From the NCBI GenBank assembly GCA_002839445.1, contig PGYB01000014.1, positions 62,001-126,000 of the forward strand: a stretch of DNA of 64,000 nucleotides, given 5' to 3'. Position 1 is the stretch's first letter, and the number at the start of each line of letters is the position of its first letter. Below the pieces are notes generated by a model, which saw only the letters and a list, made by a program, of their open reading frames with translations, made no database searches and was not told the DNA's origin. The translations under genes were made by a program, and so were the position numbers. Below, in pieces: positions 18,701 through 25,584 of the stretch. The stretch comes from Candidatus Riflebacteria bacterium HGW-Riflebacteria-1. GTDB taxonomy: Bacteria; Muiribacteriota; Ozemobacteria; Ozemobacterales; Ozemobacteraceae.

Positions 18701-18768
18701 GCTGCCAACCCTTCGCGCCAGAGTGCATCGTCAGTGCTTTTGATCAGTTCATACGGAGAGCGACTCAT
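15742..18768 (-). CDS. HEAT-repeat/class III adenylate cyclase fusion
   Basis: 1008 residues, no membrane segment or signal peptide. About 800 residues of HEAT/PBS-lyase-like repeats (for example INGLADGSWAIRQLAAEQLL, LLGDVNWPVRNAAANCLV) precede a helical neck and a class III nucleotide cyclase domain (about 840-1008). Catalytic residues are all visible: metal ligands Asp851 (FTDVKGY) and Asp895 (KKIGDAF), base-selecting Lys891 and Asp948, transition-state Asn955 and Arg959 (GDTVNLASR). Lys/Asp specifies ATP, so cAMP is the predicted product. The long repeat region is probably the sensor or partner-binding scaffold. Its 3' end faces the HEAT-PilT fusion 94 bases away. Confidence 0.88.
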   Translation of the reverse strand: MSRSPYELIKSTDDALWREGLAALLIDHTPESGAAIIGMLCDKAWHKREAAAKALLEWGPEISPLVLDHLNEKKHDQFYWLLYVLGQLGDEKSLAAVKQILHHRDAELRGYAIRAVSAHRQIENARTLYPLLNDPNWAIRKLVFEQLLGFSEQILDDLRKIINTPSRLPNHSVIALFVKIGQDKTIEELRKIYQNGSFALRYSVISALGELGTSLAIDFLINGLADGSWAIRQLAAEQLLKLGPKVFEKLTSAFSRSDSLIRYDIIKILVELLGDKAMPLIQRLLSATEQEHRLLAIENLARLKSDDATATLLLCLADPDRIVSDYAADCLSQKPNLNIDLLLQHLSTEDENLRFQIIKIIGSIGGMALSPIIKILESGNKQERLFLLGVLQKIAPHPQLIDVLIKLLGDVNWPVRNAAANCLVNYGEASVTSIVRALTDNSDDIQFWSRKALVMIGPKAVITLKTILEENTDPSLMPHIVSALLSMNHPEAVPAVTRFLETTDEYRIQAVLASVPSITSKDVVNTILNLLTHPDPKVCHWLSHLLKKADANALRRTVFLGFSHSNEIVRYYVAEAVSGWSNLSENDLKVVSRQLQVEKSAKNLRMMVTILSQNPYPSTVSALQEYLESCNPSAMLDLMTVTAAQKKLPFLKMLDQLLNSRSEVITLNDVDRVGKILSYVYQDHPEGLVQGLTSPSKAYRLCCIIALDSIDDRRIAFSVMENLLPNEEVDVLRHAVKTLARYFFHDDFRLKGAITDFFLSLGKMITEPLSEYIEELENEIDRKSLVDMIESVGGTVNPELLRAKGEAKVVLSDNHLDEVLEKRRAALEELEKYDELIKTTHTLDLSVMFTDVKGYTAFSAKASLSEVMSMLKQHDEILKPVFEKYSGDVLKKIGDAFLVVFENHNNAILAAIEIQRKLHTFNASVAEERKLAIRIAVNSGSVIRTENDVLGDTVNLASRLEGVGDAFEIIVSEHTLQRINRQIFDIEVHGEHKLKGIEKPVKAYRVKW

Positions 18769-18797
18769 TCAGCTTCCTCAGCCTGATGTTTATCATC

Positions 18798-18827
18798 TTG
18801 ATATGTAAGCACAGATTACCATATAAT
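18798..18827 (+). promoter_or_regulatory. Putative promoter of the FmdB-like gene
   Basis: TTGATA, 18-base spacer, TATAAT, 37 bases before the ATG at 18864, which also has CAGGGAG as ribosome binding site. It lies in the 95-base divergent gap to the HEAT-cyclase gene. Confidence 0.6.
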
Positions 18828-18863
18828 CGCTGGCAATGAAACATTTTTCAGGGAGTGTAAAAC

Positions 18864-19232
18864 ATGCCACTTTATGAATTCAGCTGCGGCAGCTGTCGAA
18901 AGAAATTCACGGTTCTTTGCAGTATCAACGATCGCGATAACCCACAGCAATGCCCGAACTGCTCTGCAATCAGCAGCCAGCGCCTGGTGTCGCGCGTTAA
19001 GATGGTCAGAAGCGAAGAGCAGATTATGGAAAGCCTGGCTGACCCTTCAGCTCTTTCGGGACTTGACGAGAATGATCCACGCACTTTTGCCACCTGGGCA
19101 AAGAAAATGGCCAGGGAAATGGGCGAAAACATGGATGAAGAGATCGAAAGCATGGCTCAGGAAGAATTCAGCGGTGGCGATCAAGCCGACGGTGCGCCCG
19201 GACCTTCTTTGCCTGTTGACGATGACCAGTGA
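18864..19232 (+). CDS. FmdB-family zinc-ribbon protein
   Basis: 122 residues. The N-terminal 45 residues match the FmdB/CxxC_CxxC_SSSS putative regulatory protein family: MPLYEFSCGSC with Cys8/Cys11 and CPNC with Cys30/Cys33 forming a zinc ribbon, then a Ser/Gln-rich turn. The acidic C-terminal half is variable in this family. Function in general unknown; proposed regulatory or redox roles. The last 52 bases overlap antisense with the 3' end of trmL. Confidence 0.85.
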   Translation: MPLYEFSCGSCRKKFTVLCSINDRDNPQQCPNCSAISSQRLVSRVKMVRSEEQIMESLADPSALSGLDENDPRTFATWAKKMAREMGENMDEEIESMAQEEFSGGDQADGAPGPSLPVDDDQ

Positions 19233-19717
19233 TTAATCTGGCGCAAAGCCTCGTAAACCGCTGCGGCTGCTGAAGAAGAAACGTTAATGCAACGTGCCGG
19301 CTCAATCATCGGCAGCGTAATCAGGCTGTTTGCAGCTTTGCCGGCGGCGAGCAGTGCCGGTGGCAGGCCGCTGGATTCAGAGCCAAAAACCAGCACATCG
19401 CCTGGTTGATACTCTATTGCTGCGTAGTTGACGCTTCCGTGTGCCGAAAGATAAAAAACGCGTCTGCCTTTCGCCCAGGCCAGAAATTCATCAGTATCGT
19501 CGATGATAACCGGTTCAAGATTTTTCCAGTAATCCATGCCGGCCCGCTGCAGAGCGGCATCAGTAAGCCTGAAGCCAAAAGGCCTGACCAGAACAAGCTC
19601 GCAGCCGGTAGCGTAGCAGAGGCGCGCAATATTTCCGGTGTTTTGCGGTATGTCAGGCTCAATCAGCACGAGCGAAATATGCCTGCTGGTATCGATTTTT
19701 ACCGTCTGATCTGACAT
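19181..19717 (-). CDS. trmL: tRNA (cytidine(34)-2'-O)-methyltransferase TrmL
   Basis: 178 residues, SPOUT superfamily with deep trefoil knot; methylates the 2'-O of the wobble base in tRNA-Leu isoacceptors. Motifs: LIEPDIPQNTGNIARLCYATG, LVFGSESSGLPP and the C-terminal IEPARCINVSSSAAAAVYEALRQ pattern (family R-S-L-N-x-S/N). It is the last gene of the minus-strand surface-sugar transcription unit, starting one base after the methyltransferase stop. The C-terminal ~17 residues, encoded in the overlap with the FmdB-like gene, are a nonconserved extension. Confidence 0.92.
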   Translation of the reverse strand: MSDQTVKIDTSRHISLVLIEPDIPQNTGNIARLCYATGCELVLVRPFGFRLTDAALQRAGMDYWKNLEPVIIDDTDEFLAWAKGRRVFYLSAHGSVNYAAIEYQPGDVLVFGSESSGLPPALLAAGKAANSLITLPMIEPARCINVSSSAAAAVYEALRQINHWSSSTGKEGPGAPSA

Positions 19718-19718
19718 G

Positions 19719-20396
19719 TTATTTCTCCGGTTTGCGCGCCATTGCTGTGTAAAAGCTTACGCGCAGGCTGCCACCATGGTCAGTGCGGGTAATCACGTCA
19801 ATCAAAGGTTCTTCGAATCCGGCATTTTGCCAGACTTTTTTGATTTCTGCGCGCGTGAAAAAATGAATAGTGCCAAGCCCGGCAACCGGGCCATGCTCAA
19901 TGTTGCGAAAGCTGTGACTGTCTATTCTTTCGCCAGTTTTGTAGCCGCTGGTCGACTGCGTGAACAATACTGATGAAAACACCCGGCCACCTGGCTTGAG
20001 AACGCGGCAGATCTCTTGCAAAATCTGTCTTATTCCCGCGCTGCTGTTGGCAGAAAGGGCCCCGATGTCTGCTACGACATCGAACGTTTCGTTCTTGAAC
20101 GGAAGCAGCCCGGCATCGGCCTGCAGAAAAGATGCGGTTGTCGAAAGCTCGCTGCACAGTCGGGCAGCTTTGGTCGTGGCGACAAATGCGCCATCAAACG
20201 CAACTGTGCTGAAACCTTCCCGGCAAAGAAACCAGGTGTTGGCGCCAGTGCCGCAGCCCAGATCAAGCACTCGCACCTTGCTTCTGTCGCCACTGTAATA
20301 ATTGCGGGCCATGAACCTGACCAGTTCCTCCGCCGGGTAGCGGCCCCAGTTGCGGCTGCCGTGTACCTGGTTCCATTGTTTATCAAACGTCTGCAT
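19719..20396 (-). CDS. SAM-dependent methyltransferase (class I)
   Basis: 225 residues, starting at the ATG at 20396 (MQTFDKQWNQVHG), which overlaps the end of the FemAB-like gene by 14 bases. Motif I VLDLGCGTGANTWFL near residue 43, motif II FDGAF near 65, ADAGLLPFKNETFDVVADIGAL for motif III/IV, and LKPGGRVFSSVLF mark a Methyltransf_11-type fold. Substrate not predictable; being in a sugar operon suggests a surface sugar or lipid-linked sugar intermediate. Confidence 0.85.
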   Translation of the reverse strand: MQTFDKQWNQVHGSRNWGRYPAEELVRFMARNYYSGDRSKVRVLDLGCGTGANTWFLCREGFSTVAFDGAFVATTKAARLCSELSTTASFLQADAGLLPFKNETFDVVADIGALSANSSAGIRQILQEICRVLKPGGRVFSSVLFTQSTSGYKTGERIDSHSFRNIEHGPVAGLGTIHFFTRAEIKKVWQNAGFEEPLIDVITRTDHGGSLRVSFYTAMARKPEK

Positions 20397-21432
20397 GTTG
20401 TATTCCTTCGTGGTAATGCAAAAGAATGCCCGGTTTCTGGCCGGTTTCTGCCTGCCATGCCTGTGAAATCTGCTGATAAAGCTGCGCCCGGTGAATTCTG
20501 CGCGCGATGAAAAACTGGTGATGATTTTGCGAAAAACCTGTCTTAAAGCGAAACAGTCCATCGTCTTCGGCCAGCGAAAGACCGCCGCCCAGGTGTAACA
20601 GTGATCTGCCGGCCTGCGCTGCCGCTTTGGCCGCCTCGAACATCATAAACGCGCTGGGCTGACATTCACGGCCCGCATCGCTTGTTGCGCCGAGATGGTA
20701 GTGTGCGCTCATTTCGTCAAAAAGAAATATTCCGGTTGCCAGAAACCTGCCTGTCTTGTCGTGAACGCCGACAAAACTTCTCGATTCTTGTGGCAATGCC
20801 GCCAGCGCCGCAAAATGCTGCGGTGAAAAATAATAGTAACTGGCGGCGGCGAGCCTGTGCATGGCTTTTTTATACATATCTGTAAACAGCCGGAAATCAG
20901 TCAACGTCACAAATTGTAGACCTGATTTGAGTGCCTTGCGATAATTGCGCTGTCGCGCGTCGGTAGACTGTGCCAGTATGCCGGAAAAGTCATCCTGCAG
21001 GTCGACACAGACTGTTATTCTGTTGAGTTCGAGCTCGTATATGTTGGCCAGATAGCTGGAGTGATAAAGCGGATTGAACCGGATAAACTCAGCGACAATG
21101 TTTGCCTGGTCAGCCCATGCAGCAAATTCATCAGAAAATCTCGCGACTGCCGCAGCAGTGCCGTCGAAAATTGCCGGCCCGCCGTAACCATAAGCGCTCT
21201 GCATGTCAAAATAGCCTTCGCCACCAAACTGAGCAGGAATCGCTCTGAGCAGAAATGGATAAAAAATTTCGGTCTCACCCTCAGTAAAATAGAGTGCTGC
21301 CGCCTGGCCGTCGCCATTTATCTCAAAAGCACTATAATACGCGGGCTGATAGTAAATTTTGCCACAGAAATCCGGCAGGTCATCGATCAGCTGCTGCCAG
21401 CGCTGCAAATCTGTTATAAATTCAAGGCTCAC
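20383..21432 (-). CDS. FemAB/GNAT-fold aminoacyl- or acyltransferase
   Basis: The preferred start is the GTG at 21432, with GAGAGG nine bases upstream and an 11-base overlap with the synthase gene; an upstream in-frame start at 21480 lies wholly inside that gene. About 349 residues with the FemAB/Acetyltransf_6 pattern: FYPFLLRAIP, SAYGYGGPAIF, a central DARQRNYRKALKSG segment and the C-terminal FLFDEMSAHYHLGATSD and FKTGFS. In peptidoglycan or exopolysaccharide loci these enzymes transfer amino acids or acyl groups to amino sugars. In this operon it may acylate a nonulosonate-type sugar. Confidence 0.75.
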   Translation of the reverse strand: MSLEFITDLQRWQQLIDDLPDFCGKIYYQPAYYSAFEINGDGQAAALYFTEGETEIFYPFLLRAIPAQFGGEGYFDMQSAYGYGGPAIFDGTAAAVARFSDEFAAWADQANIVAEFIRFNPLYHSSYLANIYELELNRITVCVDLQDDFSGILAQSTDARQRNYRKALKSGLQFVTLTDFRLFTDMYKKAMHRLAAASYYYFSPQHFAALAALPQESRSFVGVHDKTGRFLATGIFLFDEMSAHYHLGATSDAGRECQPSAFMMFEAAKAAAQAGRSLLHLGGGLSLAEDDGLFRFKTGFSQNHHQFFIARRIHRAQLYQQISQAWQAETGQKPGILLHYHEGIQHADV

Positions 21433-22465
21433 TCGAAACAACCTCTCCCAGATGATTCCAGGTGATGGGCTCATCGGCACAAAGAGCTCTGGTTATTCGC
21501 CGGTTGCTGGCCTGAGCTAAAAGTTCAGGGTGAATGCCGCCGGCCGGCCGTTTAACAGCGATCTTGTCGGCAGTCAGAATATCGCCGGCCTTGAGATCGA
21601 TCGCGGCTACCAGGCTGCGGCGAACCAGCAACAGATTTGCCTGCTCGCTGGCAGCAGCTGCCTTGCGCCCATCACCCAACATGATGCTGGTTTTGCGAAT
21701 CGCAGCCACCATGTTTTTGAACTGTTCCGGGTCGAGCGAAGCGGCGTGGTCAGGGCCAGGCATTGTGCGATCGAGAGTCAGATGCTTTTCGATAATTTCG
21801 GCGCCGAGTGTCGTCGCAGCAACTGCCGCCTCATGTCCCTCGGTATGATCTGAGAACCCGACTGATAAGGCAAATGCCTGCTTTAACAGCGGGATGCACC
21901 GCAGATTGCAGTCAGCCGGAGGCGCCGGATATTCGCTGGTACAGTGCAGCAGCATTACTTCGCTCGCGCCGCCTTCTATAAGAGCGGCAACGGCTTTTTG
22001 CACTTCGCCGAGGCTGCTCATGCCTGTAGACAATATGACTGGCTTGTGCCGGCCGCCAATTTCACGTAGAAACGGCAGGTTGCTGACTTCGCCAGAACCG
22101 GTTTTGATCGCTGCCACTGTAAGCCGGCACAGCAGATCAAGGCTTGCTGTACCGTCAGGAGTTGACAGAAAAACCAGTCCAAGCTGTTCGGCATGTGCTT
22201 GCAATTCTGCAAAAGCGGCAAAGGGCAGCTCTAGACCTTGCAGCAGGCTGAACTGATCGTCGGCAGTGCAGCTTTTCTGATAGGAGGCGGTACCGGCAAA
22301 ACGTCCGGCACATTCTTCGGCTTTAAAAGTCTGAAACTTGACAGCGCCGGCACCGGCCGCAGCTGCAGCATCGACTAGTCTGTGCGCAAGCTCAACGCTG
22401 CCGTTATGGTTAACTCCAGCTTCAGCTATGATCAGCGGTCTTTCGGCAAAGTTATCTAAAAACAT
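21422..22465 (-). CDS. NeuB/LegI-family nonulosonic acid synthase
   Basis: 347 residues. Condenses phosphoenolpyruvate with a six-carbon amino sugar to give a sialic, legionaminic or pseudaminic acid. The TIM-barrel landmarks are present: IAEAGVNHNGS near residue 13, VKFQTFKAEE near 42, ILSTGMSSLGEV near 145, LHCTSEYPAP near 168, VGFSDHT near 195, IIEKHLTLDRTMPGPDHAASL near 220. A C-terminal SAF (antifreeze-like) domain occupies about 285-345. Which acid is made cannot be decided by eye; the neighbouring LegB/PtmE-like genes favour the legionaminic type. Confidence 0.88.
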   Translation of the reverse strand: MFLDNFAERPLIIAEAGVNHNGSVELAHRLVDAAAAAGAGAVKFQTFKAEECAGRFAGTASYQKSCTADDQFSLLQGLELPFAAFAELQAHAEQLGLVFLSTPDGTASLDLLCRLTVAAIKTGSGEVSNLPFLREIGGRHKPVILSTGMSSLGEVQKAVAALIEGGASEVMLLHCTSEYPAPPADCNLRCIPLLKQAFALSVGFSDHTEGHEAAVAATTLGAEIIEKHLTLDRTMPGPDHAASLDPEQFKNMVAAIRKTSIMLGDGRKAAAASEQANLLLVRRSLVAAIDLKAGDILTADKIAVKRPAGGIHPELLAQASNRRITRALCADEPITWNHLGEVVSSEP

Positions 22466-22466
22466 G

Positions 22467-23465
22467 CTAATAATGGTATTTCTGTGGCTGCTGGTAATTA
22501 TGACGATTCTGTTCGACCCAGTTTATCGTTTCGGCGAGGCCCTGTTCAAGGGAATGCTGCGGCTGCCAGTTGAGCAGATTCTTTGCCTTGTCGGCATTGC
22601 CGATCAGGCGCATTACTTCTGAGTCAGCGGGGCGCTGACGCTTATCGTCGTGTTGTATTTCGATTTTTTTTAGCATCAGCTGGCCGATTATCTCGACAGT
22701 TTCGGCAATGCTGACGCCCCGGCCGGTTGCCAGATTAAATATTTCGCCCTGTTGGCAGTTGCTGTTGGCAGCTGCAATAAAGCCCTCTGCTGTGTCGCCG
22801 ACATAATTAAAATCGCGCACTGGTCTGAGGTCACCAAGCCTGATCTGCTCACCTTCCAACGCCTGTCTGATAATAGTTGGTATTACTGCCCGCATGGATT
22901 GCCGTGGCCCGTATGTGTTGAAGGGTCGAACAATGACAACAGGAAGGCCAAACGAACTGGCGTAAGCCTTGCCCATCATGTCGGCAGCTATCTTGCTGGC
23001 AGAGTAGGGCGATTGCGCCTGCAGCGGGTGGTCTTCGTCAATAGGCACGCGCAGAGCCGTTCCGTAGACCTCTGAGGTTGAGGTAAGGATAACTTTTTTC
23101 AACCCATGAGTTCTGGCGGCCTCAAGAATGTTGAGTGTGCCATTAATGTTGGTCTCGACATAGCTTTGCGGAGCGGCGTAAGAATAGGGAATGGCGATGA
23201 GCGCGGCGAGGTGAAATACCATGTCAGCGCCTTCGAGAAGGCTTTTGACGAGAAATGGGTCGCGAACATCGCCGCTGACAATGCTGAGGCTTTTATTGTC
23301 TATCGCGTGGCTCAGCCAGCCAATGTCTGAGCGCGAATTATAACGCACCAGCGCCTTTACCTGCGCGCCAGCTGCCAGCAGTTTTTCGGTGAGATGGCTG
23401 CCAATAAACCCGGCGGCGCCGGTTACCACCACTTTGCGGCCAGCCAACAGATTGCTGTTATTCAT
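22467..23465 (-). CDS. LegB-like NAD-dependent sugar 4,6-dehydratase/epimerase
   Basis: 332 residues from the ATG at 23465 (MNNSNLLAGRKVVVTG). Extended short-chain dehydrogenase: GAAGFIGSH nucleotide-binding motif near 16, the Ser of TSTSEVYG, the catalytic YSASK near 150, and PFNTYGPRQS for substrate binding. The overall pattern resembles LegB, the GDP-GlcNAc 4,6-dehydratase of Campylobacter legionaminic acid synthesis. Start overlaps the upstream gene by eight bases; one base separates it from the synthase gene. Confidence 0.82.
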   Translation of the reverse strand: MNNSNLLAGRKVVVTGAAGFIGSHLTEKLLAAGAQVKALVRYNSRSDIGWLSHAIDNKSLSIVSGDVRDPFLVKSLLEGADMVFHLAALIAIPYSYAAPQSYVETNINGTLNILEAARTHGLKKVILTSTSEVYGTALRVPIDEDHPLQAQSPYSASKIAADMMGKAYASSFGLPVVIVRPFNTYGPRQSMRAVIPTIIRQALEGEQIRLGDLRPVRDFNYVGDTAEGFIAAANSNCQQGEIFNLATGRGVSIAETVEIIGQLMLKKIEIQHDDKRQRPADSEVMRLIGNADKAKNLLNWQPQHSLEQGLAETINWVEQNRHNYQQPQKYHY

Positions 23466-24519
23466 ATTGCCGCGAGATCCCGGCAAAAATTTCGTGGGCG
23501 CGGGCGTAGTCGACCGGGCTGCCGATGTCGAGCCAGAATTCTGAAACCGGGTAACAGCTGACGCCGCCTGGTGAAGCATTAACCGCCTTTATCAGTTCTG
23601 GCATGTCAAGTCTCTGCTGCGGCTTGATTTGCTCGAGCACAGCCGGTTCGAGAACATAGATGCCGGCGTTGATAAATATACTGTGAGTCGGCTTTTCTTC
23701 AATGTCAACGAGTTCATCACCGCGCATCTGCAAAACTCCGTATGGTATCTGAAAGTTAAAATCACGGGCACAGAGAGTCATCTGCTTGCGGGCTGTCGCA
23801 TGAAAATCAAGCAGGTTGCCAAAATTAACCGGCGATAGAATGTCGCCGTTCATTACGATCAGAGGCAGTTGCACTGGTTCGGGCAACAAAGACAGTGAAC
23901 CGGCGGTGCCGAGAAAATCTTTTTCTTCAAGATAGCTGATGACAACGCCTTTAACCGGATTCTCAGTAAAATAGTCTTTTATTTTGGCGGCGCGGTAATT
24001 AATTGAAATGTAGATTTTCTCAATGCCATGCCGGCGCAGTTGTTCGACGATAAGAGCTATTATCGGGCGGTTGCCTACCGGCAGGAGAGGTTTTGGAATA
24101 TCGCGTGTGATCTCGCCGAGACGAGAGCCAAGCCCGCCGGCCATGATAACCGCAATATTGCTGCGCGGTTTGCGGGCAATCAAATCTTTGAGCTGCACCA
24201 GTTTGAGCACCCTGTTGTTGCGGTCGACCACTGGCAGGTGTTTTATCGACCGGTTGGTCATTAAAAACAGCAGTTCATCGTCAGTGGTGTTTTGCCCTGC
24301 CACTATGGGCTGGCTATTCATCAGGTCAGCAATCGGGCTTTGCAGACTGGCTCCGCGGATGATTCCGCGTCTGATGTCACCATCAGTAACTGTACCGAGC
24401 AGTCTGGTTTCTTCGTCGATAACAAGGGCGATCTCAAAAGCGGCCTCATCGATAACCTTGAGGGTATCAAGTATGCTGGTAGCCGGCGTAATCAGTATTT
24501 TTTCGATCTGGGAGCTCAT
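23458..24519 (-). CDS. CBS-domain sugar nucleotidyltransferase, PtmE-like
   Basis: 353 residues from the ATG at 24519. Two CBS domains (about 8-115; IALVIDEETRLLGTVTDGD, LPVVDRNNRVLKLV) precede a nucleotidyltransferase domain with VIMAGGLGSRLGEIT and KPLLPVGNRPI. The same architecture is known in Campylobacter PtmE, a glucosamine-1-phosphate guanylyltransferase that opens the GDP-sugar route to legionaminic acid. It is the first gene of the minus-strand operon. CBS domains suggest control by adenine nucleotides. GDP- versus UDP-type specificity is inference. Confidence 0.82.
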   Translation of the reverse strand: MSSQIEKILITPATSILDTLKVIDEAAFEIALVIDEETRLLGTVTDGDIRRGIIRGASLQSPIADLMNSQPIVAGQNTTDDELLFLMTNRSIKHLPVVDRNNRVLKLVQLKDLIARKPRSNIAVIMAGGLGSRLGEITRDIPKPLLPVGNRPIIALIVEQLRRHGIEKIYISINYRAAKIKDYFTENPVKGVVISYLEEKDFLGTAGSLSLLPEPVQLPLIVMNGDILSPVNFGNLLDFHATARKQMTLCARDFNFQIPYGVLQMRGDELVDIEEKPTHSIFINAGIYVLEPAVLEQIKPQQRLDMPELIKAVNASPGGVSCYPVSEFWLDIGSPVDYARAHEIFAGISRQYE

Positions 24520-24605
24520 TTTATTCTCTTTGCTGAATTTATCTGCTAGCGCCAACATATCAGAAATGCCATTGCTGGTAAACCCCTGTTACTTATTGCA
24601 GAAAT

Positions 24606-24634
24606 TTTACATTGCCGATCAAATATGCTAAATT
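24606..24634 (+). promoter_or_regulatory. Putative promoter of membrane protein-STAS operon
   Basis: TTTACA, 17-base spacer, TAAATT, 33 bases before the ATG at 24668, with GGGAGA as ribosome binding site. Confidence 0.55.
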
Positions 24635-24667
24635 AGGTACAGAGATGAACATGGGAGATTGTAGACT

Positions 24668-24898
24668 ATGGGTTCGCTTTTGTTGCTTATCGGATTGCTT
24701 CTGTTCATGATGAGCCTGATCTGGACAACAGGTGAGGCGCTTAAAAAAGATTTGATCTATGGCGCGATGGCACTTGTTGCAACCCCGATATATAGCGGAT
24801 ATTTCGCATTTCAAGTCGATTATAAAAAGTGGAGCCGGCCTTTTTTCATTTCGATGGCCGGCCTGCTGTTGTCACTGGTAGGATATTTGCTCGGTTAA
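24668..24898 (+). CDS. Small membrane protein with three hydrophobic segments
   Basis: 76 residues: hydrophobic segments at about 2-20, 30-48 and 57-75 with a short basic loop (ALKKD) and a DYKKW loop between them. No recognisable family. It precedes the STAS gene by 20 bases and shares its promoter, so the two may act together. Confidence 0.65.
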   Translation: MGSLLLLIGLLLFMMSLIWTTGEALKKDLIYGAMALVATPIYSGYFAFQVDYKKWSRPFFISMAGLLLSLVGYLLG

Positions 24899-24918
24899 AT
24901 CAGGTTTTGGGGTGAATA

Positions 24919-25263
24919 ATGAGCAGTATACTCGACATTTATGTCTCGCAGGAAGACAGCGAAACGATGACAGTCAAGCTGATCGGTGAGCTTGACCAGC
25001 TTTCTCTGAAGACTCTTAAACAAGAGATGGATGTCAAGAACGCTGAAGAAATGAAACTGTTGATTTTTGACCTCGAAGAGGTTGATTTTATCGCCAGCGC
25101 CGGCCTCACTATTTTTGCCTGGTATGCCGACTGCTTTAAAAAGCGCGGACTCGGCCAGAAGCTCAAAATAATCAACTGCAGCGAAGGCGTGTTCAGGGTT
25201 TTCCATCTGACCATGCTCGACGAAATAATGGATGTCAGCTGCGCCGATAACGGCGCAAACTGA
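24919..25263 (+). CDS. STAS-domain anti-sigma factor antagonist
   Basis: 114 residues, a single STAS domain of the SpoIIAA/RsbV type. The switch serine lies in DFIASAGL (Ser60), following the typical IFDLEEVDFI strand, and the GELD turn is near residue 23. Such proteins bind and release an anti-sigma kinase according to Ser phosphorylation. No cognate kinase, phosphatase or sigma factor is in the window, so the partner is elsewhere. GGGG upstream provides the ribosome binding site. Confidence 0.85.
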   Translation: MSSILDIYVSQEDSETMTVKLIGELDQLSLKTLKQEMDVKNAEEMKLLIFDLEEVDFIASAGLTIFAWYADCFKKRGLGQKLKIINCSEGVFRVFHLTMLDEIMDVSCADNGAN

Positions 25264-25362
25264 TTATACCAATTTCACCTGTTTCGTTCGTAAATACCTT
25301 CGGCACTGTCCCGTTTTTATCTTTTCGTGCTCGTGTGCGCACCAGGGCGTGCCGACCCGGAG

Positions 25363-25481
25363 CCCTGCGGGATACGCGCTGCTCTAACGGCTAGCCACTC
25401 CCGGTTAAGGACTGCGGGATACGTGGCTCTAATGGCTAAAGGCCATAAGAGCCACCTAAAGAGCAGCCTAATCCTGCAGGG
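25363..25481. repeat. Nested inverted-repeat element, copy 1
   Basis: Occupies the middle of the 321-base gap 25264-25584. Outer arms CCCTGCGGGAT (25363-25373) and ATCCTGCAGGG (25471-25481), middle arms GCTGCTCT (25378-25385) and AGAGCAGC (25460-25467), inner hairpin 25423-25455 with arms starting GTGGCTCT and ending AGAGCCAC. The module GCGGGATACG occurs twice, suggesting internal duplication. The reverse complement matches the element at 45220-45300. The rest of the gap shows no gene. Confidence 0.8.
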
Positions 25482-25584
25482 TTGTCGCTGGTAACTGCAA
25501 ACACGACTCTGTTGTCCAGCTTTTGCTATGAGTGATTTATTGTGAATGGTATTACATCCACCTGTTCGGTTTTAGACTTTTTCG

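Noticed and set aside
20396..20561. N-terminal extension of the methyltransferase
   Set aside because: The extra 55 codons lie inside the FemAB-like gene and look unlike a methyltransferase N-terminus.
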